Shown one piece after another: positions 1 to 8,873 of a stretch of DNA of 31,825 bases. Where the stretch lies: the NCBI GenBank assembly GCA_036558545.1, contig DATBFJ010000032.1, forward strand, positions 1-31,825, in the 5' to 3' direction. The notes beneath the pieces were generated by a model, which saw only the letters and a program-made list of their open reading frames with translations, ran no database searches and was not told the DNA's origin. How positions within the stretch are numbered: position 1 is the first letter of the stretch; each line of letters opens with the position of its first letter. Made by a program: the position numbers and the translations under genes. This stretch comes from JALYGJ01 sp036558545. Its GTDB lineage: Bacteria; Chloroflexota; Limnocylindria; Limnocylindrales; CSP1-4.

Positions 1-1395
1 ACTTGGTTGCAGATATGGTCCGTTGTAGTACAGGCCGGCGGGGCAGTTGCAGGCGTTCGCGGTCGTGTTTGTACACAGGTCAACCGTCTCGACGGCAGGT
101 GTGTCTACGCCGTCCGTGTACATCCGTGCGTGGCCCTTGAACGTGAGCTCGGTTATGTCCGCAGTCGACTGAAGCGCGAAGTCCGCGTTCGTGACCGGTG
201 CTGCCTCGAGGGGGAAGCTGTCTCCGTTCTTGACCGGTTTGACGACGACCTGTGCATGAGCGTTGGTAAACCACGGGCCTTGTGCGTCCCATGCTTGGGG
301 CAGGGATTGATTTCTTACAAACCCCGACGCCCAGGTGTTCAGGAATTGGTCATTCGACCCATTTGCGGCCAGGTAGGCGGCCTGGTCGGAGTCGGTCTCG
401 AGCATCGCGTCGAACACTGACCACGGGTCGATACCCTCCTCCGCGAGGTGCTGATAAAAACCTTGCGCGTCATAGGTCCTTCTCCACAGCGGCCGCTCAG
501 GGCTCGCCAAGTAGATGGACCACCACGCATCGCCGTCCTGCGTCGGGCCTGCGACAGCCTCTCCGACCCATTGCGCTTGGCCCTCGATGATCCAGCCGTA
601 ACGAGTCGCTTTTCCTTTGTTCGTAGGGGCGTTGTAGAACGTCAGGTGGCCGGTTTCGAATTCGAGTTGCAGTTGAAAACAATGGAATGCTTCATGGGCC
701 ATTGCCTCTTGCACAAGCGGAAAGTCGTTCTGTGCGACCAGCAAGGGGTTAACGAACACATTGCAGCCCGTCATCTTGGTTCTTCCCTGAGACAGCTCCG
801 GTTCGGTATAAGCCAGAAAATCCGCGCCTGCTTTCTGAGTAGGGTTGAGTGTGACGTTGATGGGCCAGTGCAGACCACGACCAAGCTTTGCGGCAATGAC
901 CGGCACAGCTGCGCTGACCTGGTCGACATACACCTGATCCGGACTGGCGTCCGACACGAATCCCGGCCCAGCCGCGAGAGCCTCGTTCGGCACGAAACCA
1001 TTAGGTGTGGCGCCCGGCGCACCTGTCGGTTGGATCACGACGGCGTCGCTAGCCGGCGTCAATGCAGCGGCAACGGCCGCTTGCTGATCGGGCGTCAGCT
1101 GGTCGAGATACGGTGTCAACCAATCTATGGCGAACGTTGCGTCCATGCGCTCGTAGAGAGGCGGGTCTGAGCCCTGTGGAGGCGTAACGCCGGGAAGTGG
1201 CGCAATGGCCAGGGCGAACGCCTGAAGCGCGGTAGCCATGCTGACTGATCCATCGTCGCCGATCTGATCGAATAGATGGTCGTAAGACGAGTCGCCTGCT
1301 GTGACGGCGTCCGATGGTGACGGACTCGGCGGCTGAGCACTGCAGCCTGCGAGGATCAGAACAAGAAGCACCCCCAAGGCGCGTGCGGCCCTCAT
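1..1395 (-). CDS. Partial lipoprotein with HExxH (gluzincin-like) metallopeptidase motif; C-terminus beyond window
   Basis: An open frame of 465 codons runs from ATG at 1395 to the window edge without a stop, so the C-terminus is missing. The start is followed by a lipoprotein signal peptide: Arg-rich n-region, hydrophobic core and lipobox LAGC with the lipidated Cys at residue 18. A Ser/Pro-rich linker comes next. The motif HEAFH lies at residues 234-238 inside EAMAHEAFHCFQ, and WIIEGQAQW follows about 33 residues later, with Glu271 placed as the third zinc ligand of a gluzincin. This suggests a surface-anchored zinc-dependent peptidase. The visible end has a Cys cluster (CTNTTANACNC). There is no strong Shine-Dalgarno. 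It lies 128 bases downstream of the cyclase gene on the same strand. The family is not recognised by name; secretion is well supported, the catalytic role is inferred from the motif alone. Confidence 0.8.
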   Translation of the reverse strand, partial: MRAARALGVLLVLILAGCSAQPPSPSPSDAVTAGDSSYDHLFDQIGDDGSVSMATALQAFALAIAPLPGVTPPQGSDPPLYERMDATFAIDWLTPYLDQLTPDQQAAVAAALTPASDAVVIQPTGAPGATPNGFVPNEALAAGPGFVSDASPDQVYVDQVSAAVPVIAAKLGRGLHWPINVTLNPTQKAGADFLAYTEPELSQGRTKMTGCNVFVNPLLVAQNDFPLVQEAMAHEAFHCFQLQLEFETGHLTFYNAPTNKGKATRYGWIIEGQAQWVGEAVAGPTQDGDAWWSIYLASPERPLWRRTYDAQGFYQHLAEEGIDPWSVFDAMLETDSDQAAYLAANGSNDQFLNTWASGFVRNQSLPQAWDAQGPWFTNAHAQVVVKPVKNGDSFPLEAAPVTNADFALQSTADITELTFKGHARMYTDGVDTPAVETVDLCTNTTANACNCPAGLYYNGPYLQPS

Positions 1396-1523
1396 GGCCG
1401 TGGAACGTAATTGCCGCCGGTTGCAATCCCGTTGCACAGCAAACGCTCAGGCGTTGCTTGGGCTCTTGGCGCTCGCAGCTGAGTCCGAAGCTCTATTCCG
1501 GCGTGAAGTCGAGCCGAAATGGC

Positions 1524-4500
1524 CTACTCGCCGACGGCGACCTCCGCCCGGCGGCTCGTCTTCCTGGCCTGGGTCGGCGTGGCCACCTCGCGGGACGCGG
1601 CGCGCTCCAAGCGCTCGAGGTAGGGCTTGGCGCGTAGCCGGGTAAGAATCGCGCGCGTCGACTGGATCACCTCGGCGACGTCCGGATCAGATGGGTCGAG
1701 CAGTTGAGCCATCGTGATCCCGGCCAGCGCCTCGTCCCACACGGCGCCCACCGTGCGCCAGTTGCGTATCGAGTCGCGGAAGAGATTCGCCGACTCTGCC
1801 GTGCGACCCTCGAGAGCGGCCATCCCGGCTCGCAGCACGGTGGATCGGGCATCGCGCATGTTGCCCGTGCCACCCGTCTTCTCGAACTCTTGCCGGTGCG
1901 TCTCGGCACTGGCGGCATCACCGGCCCAGACCGCCGCCAGGGAGGCTCGGTACGTGTATTCCGCCGCGGTCGAGGAGCTCGACACATACATGGCGCGATA
2001 GAAGTCGCTCGCTTTCGCGTCATCACCTTGCGCCAGTGCTTGGTTGGCGGCCGGATCGTCAAGGAACGACTGGACCAACGATCCCGACATCTCCGAGGCA
2101 ATATCCTCGAGCTCCTTCATTTGCGCCGAGACGTCGTGTCCGAGGGCAGCGCGGACAATGATGGCGTTGTTCAGAACCTGAAGGTGGTCGCGGGGCGAGA
2201 GATCTTCCTGAAGCACTGCCTCCATCGGCGGCAGAACGGCATCCCACTCACCGGCGATAAAGCCCGTGTAGCCGGCGTTGCTCGTCAGCTGGAGAAGGGC
2301 CGAGCGCTGGCCGGATCGACGCGCCAGCGCGATGGCCTCCATGTTCAGTTCCAGCGAGCGGCGAACATCGAGATCCGTGTACAGGGTGGCGACGTTGTTG
2401 TAGCCACGCAGCTGCATCTCCGTGAAGCCGAACTCACCAGAGATGTCGCGCGTGGCAAGCGCGAGGCTCAAGCTCTCGCGCAGCCGCCCGACCGAGTTCA
2501 GCGCACTTGACTTGGTCAGCAACGTCCGCGCGAGCAGTTCCATGAGGCCCAGGTGCTCGGCGGTATCCAGGGCTTCTTCGATGAGGGGCAGGGCGCTGAC
2601 GTGCTCGTTACGGCGAACTCGCACGGATGCCGCATATGACTTGAGCCATCCCAGAGCTTCCTGATCGTCGATGTCGGCGAGCCGCTCGAGCGCCGGCTCG
2701 ATCAGCTCGGACGCCTCGTCAACTCGGAACGACGAACTCAACATCCAACCCAGGAAGCCAATGACCCTTGCTTCGCCATTCCGGTCGCCGATCTTGACCC
2801 TCAGGTCCAGCGACCGGCCTAGAAACGCTTCGGCATCGGCCACCCGACTGGCCGTCGACGCAGCGCGTCCGGCCTGCTCGAGCAGATCGGCCTGCTCCGA
2901 CTCATCCGAGGCGACAGCCACCGCCTGCTCGAAGAAATTCGCCGCCTGGCTGTAGCCACCCAGCGCAGTGGCGCGCGCGGCTGCGGCCTTGAGCGCAATG
3001 CGCGCCTGTCCAGCCAGCGCGTCCGCCTCCGCGCCTTCACCGGCACTGCCGTATGCGGCCAGGTAATGCGACGCCAGCGCTCCCGCGATCTCCTCGTTCT
3101 CGAGCGACTCGAAGTAGCGCGCCGCGGCGAGGTGGAGGCGCTTTCGGTCTTTCTTGGCCAGGGTGTTGTAGGCGACCTCGCGGATGAGCGCCTGGACGAA
3201 CCCGTAGTGGCCGGTTTCTGGCGATCGGGCGTCCATCTCGCGCTGCAGCAGCTCGCGCCGGACAAGGCTCGCCAGCCGGGGTTCGAGCTCCTCCTCGGAC
3301 ACCCCGGCAACGGCCGCCAAAGCTGAAATCGTGAAGCTCTGGCCGAGCACGGCCGCGTCGTGGACGATGCGCCGGTCCGTCTCCTGGAGCGTGTCGAGGC
3401 GCGCGGCGATGAGTGCGGTGAGCGTCTCCGGCACGGCCAGATTGGTGAGGTCGCCGCGCGGGACGTAGACGCCTTCCTCTTCGACCAGCCGACCATCCGC
3501 GAGCAGCGTGCGCACCGTCTCCACTGCGTACAGCGGAATGCCGTCTGCTCTTGCCACGATCGTCGCGACGGCCTTCTCGGGCAGTCCCGGCACGAGTCCC
3601 GCGAGGAGCTGGCGCATGTCCGCCTGAGGCAGTGGCTCGAGGTACATCGAAACGAAGTTGCGCTTGCCCGCGCCCCAGTCTGGCCGGCGCTCGATCAGAT
3701 CCGGCCGCGCCAATGTCACGACATAAATCGGGAAGCCGCGGCTCCACTCGAGCAGGTGGTCGACGAAGTCGAGCAGTCCCGTGTCGGCGAAGTGCATGTC
3801 CTCGAACACGAGCACGACAGTGCCCTGCGAGGCGACGCGCTCAAAGAAAGTCCGCCAGGCGGAAAAGAGCTGGTCGGCAGCCATGCCACCCTCCACGCCA
3901 AGCAGGGTCAGCAGCGAGCTCTCGATCCATGGTCGCTCGGTCGTATCGGTTACCCACTGGGCGACCATCTCGCGCACCTTGGTCCGCGTGGTCTGCTCGT
4001 CATCCGTTTCCTTGAGTCCGGCGCGCTCGCGGACCATCTCGCCCAGCGCCCAGAACGTGATGCCCTCGCCATAGGCAGGCGACCGGCCGCTGTGCCAATA
4101 GACGACCTCGCTCAGGCCATCGATGTACTTGAGGAACTCCCAGGCGAGACGGCTCTTGCCGATGCCCGCCGGTCCAACTACCGATACGACGCGCAGGCGC
4201 TTTTCGCGACCGGTCGTGTGGAACAGATCCTTGAGCAGACGGATCTCTTCCTGGCGCCCGACGAACGGCGCCTCGAGCGCTTCCGCCCGATTGCGCCCGC
4301 CAACCTCGGCGACGACACGCAGGGCCCGCCACGCCGGAACCGGCGCCTGCTTGCCCTTGAGCAACTGCTCACCGGCTGCCTCGAAAGCAATGGCCTTGCT
4401 CGCCGCGCGATGAGTCGCCTCACCGACCAACACGCTGCCCGGCGGGGCGACGCTCTGAAGGCGGGATGCCGTGTTGACGATGTCGCCCGCGACCATGCCC

Positions 4501-5066
4501 TGGTTAGTTGCGCCAATCGTGACCGTGGCCTCGCCGGTCACGACACCGGCACGTGCGTGGATTCCCTGGCCCAGACCTTCGACCGCTTCGACCAGGTCAA
4601 GCGCCGCGCGCACCGACCGTTCCGCGTCATCTTCGTGCGCGGTCGGTGCGCCCCACACGGCCATGACCGCATCGCCGATGAATTTCTCGACGGTGCCGCC
4701 GTAGCGCTCGATCACTTCGCGCGACATGTCGAAGTAGCGCGTCAGGGTATCGCGGACGTCTTCCGAGTCGCGCTCCTCCGCGAACGGCGTGAAGCCGACC
4801 AGATCGGCGAACAGGATGCTTACGACACGTCGTTGGGCGTCGCGCTCAGTGGGTTCGGTCGCGCGCTGGATCGGGATCGGCGTGAGCACCGACCCGGCCG
4901 CATCTGCGGGCCGCGCCGTCAGGACCGTGCCGCACTCACTGCAGAACTTGGCGCCGGGCAGGTTGTTGAAGCCGCAGTTAGGGCATCCCGCGGCCAGCGT
5001 GGTTCCGCATTCCATGCAGAACTTCGCTCCCGCGACGTTCTGCGTTTGGCAATTGGGACAGATCAC
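1524..5066 (-). CDS. Class III adenylate cyclase fused to AAA ATPase and TPR domains, with N-terminal double zinc ribbon
   Basis: This 1180-residue protein starts at a GTG. Two zinc ribbons (C3/C6/C17/C20 and C28/C31/C42/C45) come first. A class III nucleotide cyclase domain covers about residues 78-250. Metal-binding aspartates are D88 in FADLVGFT and D132 in GDAVMAVWG; N198 and R202 in NTASRL match the transition-state residues. K128 and D195 occupy the purine-selecting positions and favour ATP over GTP. A P-loop ATPase follows with Walker A GPAGIGKS (298-305) and Walker B-like LVFEDMHFAD. The C-terminal half is alpha-helical and TPR-like. Such proteins are cytoplasmic signalling ATPases in which helical repeats are thought to sense partners and gate cAMP synthesis. 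AT-rich stretches (TTAAATATGG, TATATG) lie about 35-65 bases upstream and may hold the promoter. The architecture is certain; the input signal is unknown. Confidence 0.95.
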   Translation of the reverse strand: MICPNCQTQNVAGAKFCMECGTTLAAGCPNCGFNNLPGAKFCSECGTVLTARPADAAGSVLTPIPIQRATEPTERDAQRRVVSILFADLVGFTPFAEERDSEDVRDTLTRYFDMSREVIERYGGTVEKFIGDAVMAVWGAPTAHEDDAERSVRAALDLVEAVEGLGQGIHARAGVVTGEATVTIGATNQGMVAGDIVNTASRLQSVAPPGSVLVGEATHRAASKAIAFEAAGEQLLKGKQAPVPAWRALRVVAEVGGRNRAEALEAPFVGRQEEIRLLKDLFHTTGREKRLRVVSVVGPAGIGKSRLAWEFLKYIDGLSEVVYWHSGRSPAYGEGITFWALGEMVRERAGLKETDDEQTTRTKVREMVAQWVTDTTERPWIESSLLTLLGVEGGMAADQLFSAWRTFFERVASQGTVVLVFEDMHFADTGLLDFVDHLLEWSRGFPIYVVTLARPDLIERRPDWGAGKRNFVSMYLEPLPQADMRQLLAGLVPGLPEKAVATIVARADGIPLYAVETVRTLLADGRLVEEEGVYVPRGDLTNLAVPETLTALIAARLDTLQETDRRIVHDAAVLGQSFTISALAAVAGVSEEELEPRLASLVRRELLQREMDARSPETGHYGFVQALIREVAYNTLAKKDRKRLHLAAARYFESLENEEIAGALASHYLAAYGSAGEGAEADALAGQARIALKAAAARATALGGYSQAANFFEQAVAVASDESEQADLLEQAGRAASTASRVADAEAFLGRSLDLRVKIGDRNGEARVIGFLGWMLSSSFRVDEASELIEPALERLADIDDQEALGWLKSYAASVRVRRNEHVSALPLIEEALDTAEHLGLMELLARTLLTKSSALNSVGRLRESLSLALATRDISGEFGFTEMQLRGYNNVATLYTDLDVRRSLELNMEAIALARRSGQRSALLQLTSNAGYTGFIAGEWDAVLPPMEAVLQEDLSPRDHLQVLNNAIIVRAALGHDVSAQMKELEDIASEMSGSLVQSFLDDPAANQALAQGDDAKASDFYRAMYVSSSSTAAEYTYRASLAAVWAGDAASAETHRQEFEKTGGTGNMRDARSTVLRAGMAALEGRTAESANLFRDSIRNWRTVGAVWDEALAGITMAQLLDPSDPDVAEVIQSTRAILTRLRAKPYLERLERAASREVATPTQARKTSRRAEVAVGE

Positions 5067-5274
5067 CTGTCAGCGAAGAATAGCGTTGCGCGCACCGTGT
5101 TCCACGCTCATATATCGGGCGCCATATTTAAGGCGGCCGTTAGGGCGCACGGCCGTTGGATTTGCGCGAATCGCTTCTCGAACGAAGGGCGACGCCGCCG
5201 TCGTCCAGGCTTGCCCGCTACTTAGCGGCAGTGGGTGTGCCGGCTTGCTCTCGCGATTGACGCCCGCCGCCGGG

Positions 5275-5712
5275 TCACGCGGCGCGAGTCTTGTCTCTGG
5301 CAGCTCGGCGGCGCGGTGCTGGCTTGGTCGATACCACGAGCAACGCCGGAGCCTCGCGGTGAGCCAGCTTCGCGGCCTGCGTGTCCGGGATGGCCACGCG
5401 TTCTGCCAGCGACGGCCAGACTTCGGCAGCGGTCCTCGTCACCTCGGGCAGTCGGGCCAGGCACATGGTGCACTGAGGGTTGTATTCACTGGCCGCGGCG
5501 AGGGGCATGGCGCGGCGCCGGCGGAAACGCAACGGACGGAAGCCGCACACAGCGACGTCGTCCCGGCCCACCGCGAAAGCATGAGCCTTGACTCCAGCCT
5601 GAGACGCAGGGTCAAACAGATCGCCGTTGCCCGCCTGTCGGCGGATGCCCCACAGGACGTCCGCGCGATCGATGGACATCTCCGGAAATCGGTGTCGAAG
5701 AGTGAGCTTCAT
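5275..5712 (-). CDS. Small hypothetical protein with CxxC motif
   Basis: The frame encodes 145 residues from ATG 5712, which follows a G-rich stretch (GGGGGATC) that may act as ribosome binding site. An in-frame ATG at 5736 would add eight residues. The visible feature is a cysteine set: AVCGFRPLRF (C56) and NPQCTMCLARLP (C81, C84), possibly with H44, which could form a small zinc site. The C-terminal 20 residues are basic (Arg/Lys/Ala) and may bind nucleic acid or be disordered. I do not recognise the family. It is transcribed divergently from the subtilase at 5967, and the 254 bases between them hold palindromes. A longer frame on the other strand overlaps it but runs on from the antisense of the cyclase and has no domain. 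It is uncertain but the more plausible gene here. Confidence 0.5.
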   Translation of the reverse strand: MKLTLRHRFPEMSIDRADVLWGIRRQAGNGDLFDPASQAGVKAHAFAVGRDDVAVCGFRPLRFRRRRAMPLAAASEYNPQCTMCLARLPEVTRTAAEVWPSLAERVAIPDTQAAKLAHREAPALLVVSTKPAPRRRAARDKTRAA

Positions 5713-5748
5713 GATCCCCCGTGGCTGTGTCACCATGCCGGTCAGTGC

Positions 5749-5767
5749 AGTACTTGCGTACTAGTAC
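5749..5767. promoter_or_regulatory. Overlapping palindromes built on AGTAC/GTACT, candidate operator
   Basis: AGTAC-TTGC-GTACT (5749-5762) is a perfect inverted repeat. It overlaps a second perfect 10-bp palindrome, GTACTAGTAC (5758-5767). The five-base word therefore occurs three times in 19 bases, in alternating orientation, about 37 bases upstream of the small CxxC gene and 200 bases upstream of the subtilase. The symmetry suggests a dimeric regulator site; the regulator is unknown. Confidence 0.45.
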
Positions 5768-5773
5768 CTTTGG

Positions 5774-5794
5774 CAGGTTGAACCGCGCAACCTG
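5774..5794. promoter_or_regulatory. Inverted repeat CAGGTTG-N7-CAACCTG, candidate operator
   Basis: Perfect 7-bp arms are separated by AACCGCG. The site lies in the divergent intergenic region, seven bases beyond the AGTAC palindromes. There is no T-run on either side, so an operator is more likely than a terminator. A weaker CAGGT-N12-ACCTG pair occurs at 31584-31605 upstream of the polyamine transporter operon, but the similarity is short. Confidence 0.4.
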
Positions 5795-5953
5795 ACGTAA
5801 AAGCACCAGACCTGACCAAAGTGCCCCAAACCAACATGACCCGTTGAACCCCGGCAACGAAAAACATCGGGCTACTGAGCCCCTGGTCGAAATTCGGGGT
5901 TATGCGGTCAGTTAACCGGCGTAGAGTCGGTCTCCCGATTGGCGGGGTCGTTC

Positions 5954-5960
5954 GAGGAGG
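5954..5960 (+). promoter_or_regulatory. Ribosome binding site of the subtilase
   Basis: GAGGAGG ends six bases before ATG 5967. It fixes the subtilase start and precedes a clear signal peptide. Confidence 0.8.
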
Positions 5961-5966
5961 CTCTCG

Positions 5967-8423
5967 ATGGTCACTCGACAGCGGTTCTGGCGGACAGGTC
6001 CGGTCGCCGTTGTCCTGTTGACTTTCCTGGCTCTCGCTTCGCCTGCCGTGGCCGCCAACCGGGACGGAATGATCCACGTCATCGTCAATTTCCGCGGACC
6101 GCGAACTCTGCTCCCGGCGCAGACGCGGCAGAACACAGACGTCGTCAGGGAGTCTGGCGGCACGGTCACCCGTTCGTTCAAGCTCATCAACTCGGCCGCG
6201 GCGACCGTCCCTGCAGGGCAGCTCGAGCACCTCGCGGGCCAGCCCAATGTCAAATCGGTCGAGCTTGACGCGCCGATTAAGGCGATGGATGCCGAGCTCG
6301 ACGCATCGTGGGGCGTCAAACGCATCGGAGCGGGCGACGTCCACGCGGCCGGCAACACCGGCCAGGGCGTAAAGGTCGGCATCATCGACACCGGCATCGA
6401 TTACACCCACCCGGAGCTGGCCGCGGCATACGCCGGTGGCTACGACTTCTTCAACAACGACCCTGATCCGTTCGATGACAACGGCCACGGCACGCACGTT
6501 GCCGGCATCCTGGCTGCACAGCAGAACGGCACGGGCGTGGTCGGCGTGGCACCCGGCGTCCGACTCTATTCGTACAAGGTGCTCGGCGCGGACGGCAGCG
6601 GCGACTACTCAGGTCTGATCGCGGCGCTCGAGCGAGCGAGCACGGTCGACCACGTCCAGGTCATCAACATGAGCCTGGGTGGCGCCGATGTGTCGCAGGC
6701 ACTCTCTGACGAAGTCGCCGCGGTCTATGCGCGCGGCGTGATCATGGTCGCCGCCTCCGGCAACGTGAACCCGAACGATTTCAATCAGCTGATCAACGGC
6801 TGCCCGGTCGCCTATCCCGCAGCTTATCCGCAGGTGTTCGCCACGACGTACACCAATCAGAACGATGCGCTGACCGGCTTCTCGTGCACGGGTCCGGAGG
6901 TGGACTTCGCCTCGCCCGGCGATTCGGTCAAGTCGAGCGTGCCCACAGGCACCTGCATGTTCTGCAGCTCGACCGGCTACGCCGTTGAGTCCGGCACGTC
7001 GATGGCCTCACCGCACCTCGCCGGCGTCGTTGCGCTCGTGCTATCGCATGGGATCCTGAACCAGGGCGACCCAGCGACGCTCGCCGACGACGTCAAGGCG
7101 CACCTGTGCGCCGACACGACGCTGGGCTACGGCGTGCTCTCGACGCACATTCTTCCGACCGACCCGCGCTATCCGAAATACTTCGGCTGCGGAGTAATCA
7201 ACGCGAAGAAGGCGCTGATCGACGATCCGCCGGTGACGGGTCCGCCGGTCAACCGTCCGCCGGTGGCCATTGACGACTCGGCGACCACGTTGATCAACAC
7301 CCCGGTAACGGTCGACGTGTTGGCCAATGACACTGACGCCGATAACGACACGCTCACCGTGACCGGCACGACGACGCCTGCGCATGGAACTGCCGTGGTC
7401 AACGACAACAAGGTGGATTACGCGCCGAACGGTGGCTACACCGGCGTCGACTCGTTTGACTACACGGTTGACGATGGCCACGGCGGCACGGACACCGGCA
7501 CTGTCAACGTCACGGTCACGCCGCCGTCCAATCGTTCGCCCGCAGCCACCGACGACTCGGCCACCACGGCATACAACACGCCGGTGACGCTGGACGTGCT
7601 GGCCAACGACACCGACCCGGATGGAGATTCGCTTTCGCTGACCGGAGTCACGGCGCCCGCGCATGGCACGGCCGCCTTGAACAACGGCAAGGTCGATTAC
7701 TCGCCTGCAACCAACTACTACGGCGCAGACTCATTCGACTACACGATCTCCGATGGGAACGGTGGCACAGATACCGGGACAGTCAATGTGACTGTGCTGC
7801 CTCCGCCTGACCACCCACCGGTTGCGGTTGATGACAGCGTCACGACGACAGAGAACACGCCAGCGACGATCAATGTGGTCGCCAACGACACCGACGTGGA
7901 TGGCGACGCACTATCGGTGAGCGCGGTCGAGGCGCCGGTACATGGCACCGCGACGATCGTCAGCGGCAAGATCAAGTACACGCCGACGACCTACTACACC
8001 GGCTCAGACACATTCGACTACACGGTGTCGGACGGGCGTGGCGGCACCGACACGGGAACCGTGTACGTCGTCATCAGCATCCCGACCGGACCGACGCTTC
8101 ACGTGGCCGATCTCGACAACCTCTCCACCGCGCAGAAGAACACGTGGACGGCGGTCATCAAGATCCTCGTCTATAACGGCAATGACAAGGCCGTAGGCGG
8201 TGTCAACGTGACCGGGATGACGCCTTCGGGTAAGAAGTTCTCATCGACCACGATCACCAACGGGACCTGCCAGATCGTGTTCACCAACCAACCCAAGACG
8301 TTGCTGACATTCACCTTCACGATCGTGTCGCTGACCAAGTCGGGTTCCAGGTATGTGCCGGCGATGAACCGCGACCCCGATGGGGACAGCGACGGGACCA
8401 CGATCACGTTTCACCAGCCTTAG
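5967..8423 (+). CDS. Secreted subtilisin-like (S8) serine protease with three Ig-like repeats
   Basis: This 818-residue protein begins with a Sec signal peptide (hydrophobic core about 11-24, likely cleavage after AVA at residue 29). A probable inhibitor-like propeptide (about 31-105) precedes the catalytic domain. The S8 triad is complete: D141 in IIDTGID, H174 in NGHGTHVAG and S345 in SGTSMASPH, with N266 as oxyanion Asn. After the protease domain (about 115-420) come three 93-residue repeats (429-521, 522-614, 615-707) of the cadherin/Big_9-like type, each with DVLANDTD-like and DSFDYTV-GGTDTGTV motifs. A distinct C-terminal beta domain (708-818) starts LHVADLDNLS and resembles C-terminal domains of other secreted subtilases. 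No LPXTG or final membrane anchor is seen, so it is probably released or loosely wall-bound. Its stop overlaps the convergent GNAT stop by four bases. Confidence 0.96.
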   Translation: MVTRQRFWRTGPVAVVLLTFLALASPAVAANRDGMIHVIVNFRGPRTLLPAQTRQNTDVVRESGGTVTRSFKLINSAAATVPAGQLEHLAGQPNVKSVELDAPIKAMDAELDASWGVKRIGAGDVHAAGNTGQGVKVGIIDTGIDYTHPELAAAYAGGYDFFNNDPDPFDDNGHGTHVAGILAAQQNGTGVVGVAPGVRLYSYKVLGADGSGDYSGLIAALERASTVDHVQVINMSLGGADVSQALSDEVAAVYARGVIMVAASGNVNPNDFNQLINGCPVAYPAAYPQVFATTYTNQNDALTGFSCTGPEVDFASPGDSVKSSVPTGTCMFCSSTGYAVESGTSMASPHLAGVVALVLSHGILNQGDPATLADDVKAHLCADTTLGYGVLSTHILPTDPRYPKYFGCGVINAKKALIDDPPVTGPPVNRPPVAIDDSATTLINTPVTVDVLANDTDADNDTLTVTGTTTPAHGTAVVNDNKVDYAPNGGYTGVDSFDYTVDDGHGGTDTGTVNVTVTPPSNRSPAATDDSATTAYNTPVTLDVLANDTDPDGDSLSLTGVTAPAHGTAALNNGKVDYSPATNYYGADSFDYTISDGNGGTDTGTVNVTVLPPPDHPPVAVDDSVTTTENTPATINVVANDTDVDGDALSVSAVEAPVHGTATIVSGKIKYTPTTYYTGSDTFDYTVSDGRGGTDTGTVYVVISIPTGPTLHVADLDNLSTAQKNTWTAVIKILVYNGNDKAVGGVNVTGMTPSGKKFSSTTITNGTCQIVFTNQPKTLLTFTFTIVSLTKSGSRYVPAMNRDPDGDSDGTTITFHQP
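7251..8087 (+). repeat. Three tandem ~279-bp coding repeats (Ig-like domains of the subtilase)
   Basis: Three in-frame units of 93 codons (7251-7529, 7530-7808, 7809-8087) share the pattern PPVA-DDS, NTPVT, DVLANDTD, PAHGTA, DSFDYTV and GGTDTGTV. The protein repeats are closely similar, consistent with intragenic duplication. Confidence 0.9.
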
Positions 8424-8863
8424 TTGCCCCGGCGCTGGTAGACGTCGGGGTCGCGGATCTCCATGAAGCGCTGCGGGTCGACAGGTGTGAAACCGTACTG
8501 GGCGTAAAGGCCGTGGGCGTCGCTCGTCGCCAGCAGCCAGCGACGCAAACCTTGCAGGTCAGGGTGCGATTTGACGCATTCCATCAGCCACTTGCCAAGG
8601 CCTTTGCCGCGCTCGTCGGCCAGCACGAACACATCGCACACCCACGCGAACGTCGCCCTGTCCGTGACGACCCGAGTCATGCCTACCTGTTTGCCGTCGT
8701 GGTACAGGCCAAAGACGATCGAGCCGTCGATCGCGCGCTGGACGACTTCTCGGGGCACACCCGGTGACCAGTACGCCTCCTCGCTGAGAAAGCGATGTGT
8801 CAGATCAAGGTCGAGCCGCTGTGGGTCGGTCGAGATCTCGTAGCCGCCGCGCCGCCATTCCAC
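8420..8863 (-). CDS. GNAT family N-acetyltransferase
   Basis: The 147-residue protein is a single GNAT domain of normal length. The acetyl-CoA pyrophosphate-binding motif A is visible as DERGKGLGKWLM (R85 to G90, the R/Q-x-x-G-x-G/A signature), preceded by the VCDVFVLA beta strand. LYAQYGFTPV near residue 120 is the usual C-terminal motif with a Tyr that can act as general acid. Substrate cannot be predicted. The start ATG 8863 follows GGTGGA and lies ten bases after the ferritin-like gene's stop, so the two are probably co-transcribed. The 3' end overlaps the subtilase stop by four bases in convergent orientation. Confidence 0.93.
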   Translation of the reverse strand: MEWRRGGYEISTDPQRLDLDLTHRFLSEEAYWSPGVPREVVQRAIDGSIVFGLYHDGKQVGMTRVVTDRATFAWVCDVFVLADERGKGLGKWLMECVKSHPDLQGLRRWLLATSDAHGLYAQYGFTPVDPQRFMEIRDPDVYQRRGN

Positions 8864-8873
8864 CGGCCGTTCG

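Noticed and set aside
1..1426. Several frames at 7-420 (+), 448-1170 (+) and 1049-1426 (-)
   Set aside because: All are shadows of the open lipoprotein frame running from 1395 off the left edge, which alone has a signal peptide and motif.
5134..5157. Direct repeat CGGCCGTT upstream of the cyclase
   Set aside because: Two eight-base copies 16 bases apart in GC-rich DNA are too short to call as a site.
3360..5225. 621-codon open frame on the + strand
   Set aside because: It lies antisense to the cyclase/ATPase gene, has no domain, and is the usual open mirror frame of high-GC coding DNA.
5742..6497. 251-codon open frame on the - strand
   Set aside because: Overlaps the signal peptide and catalytic domain of the subtilase on the opposite strand and has no motif of its own.
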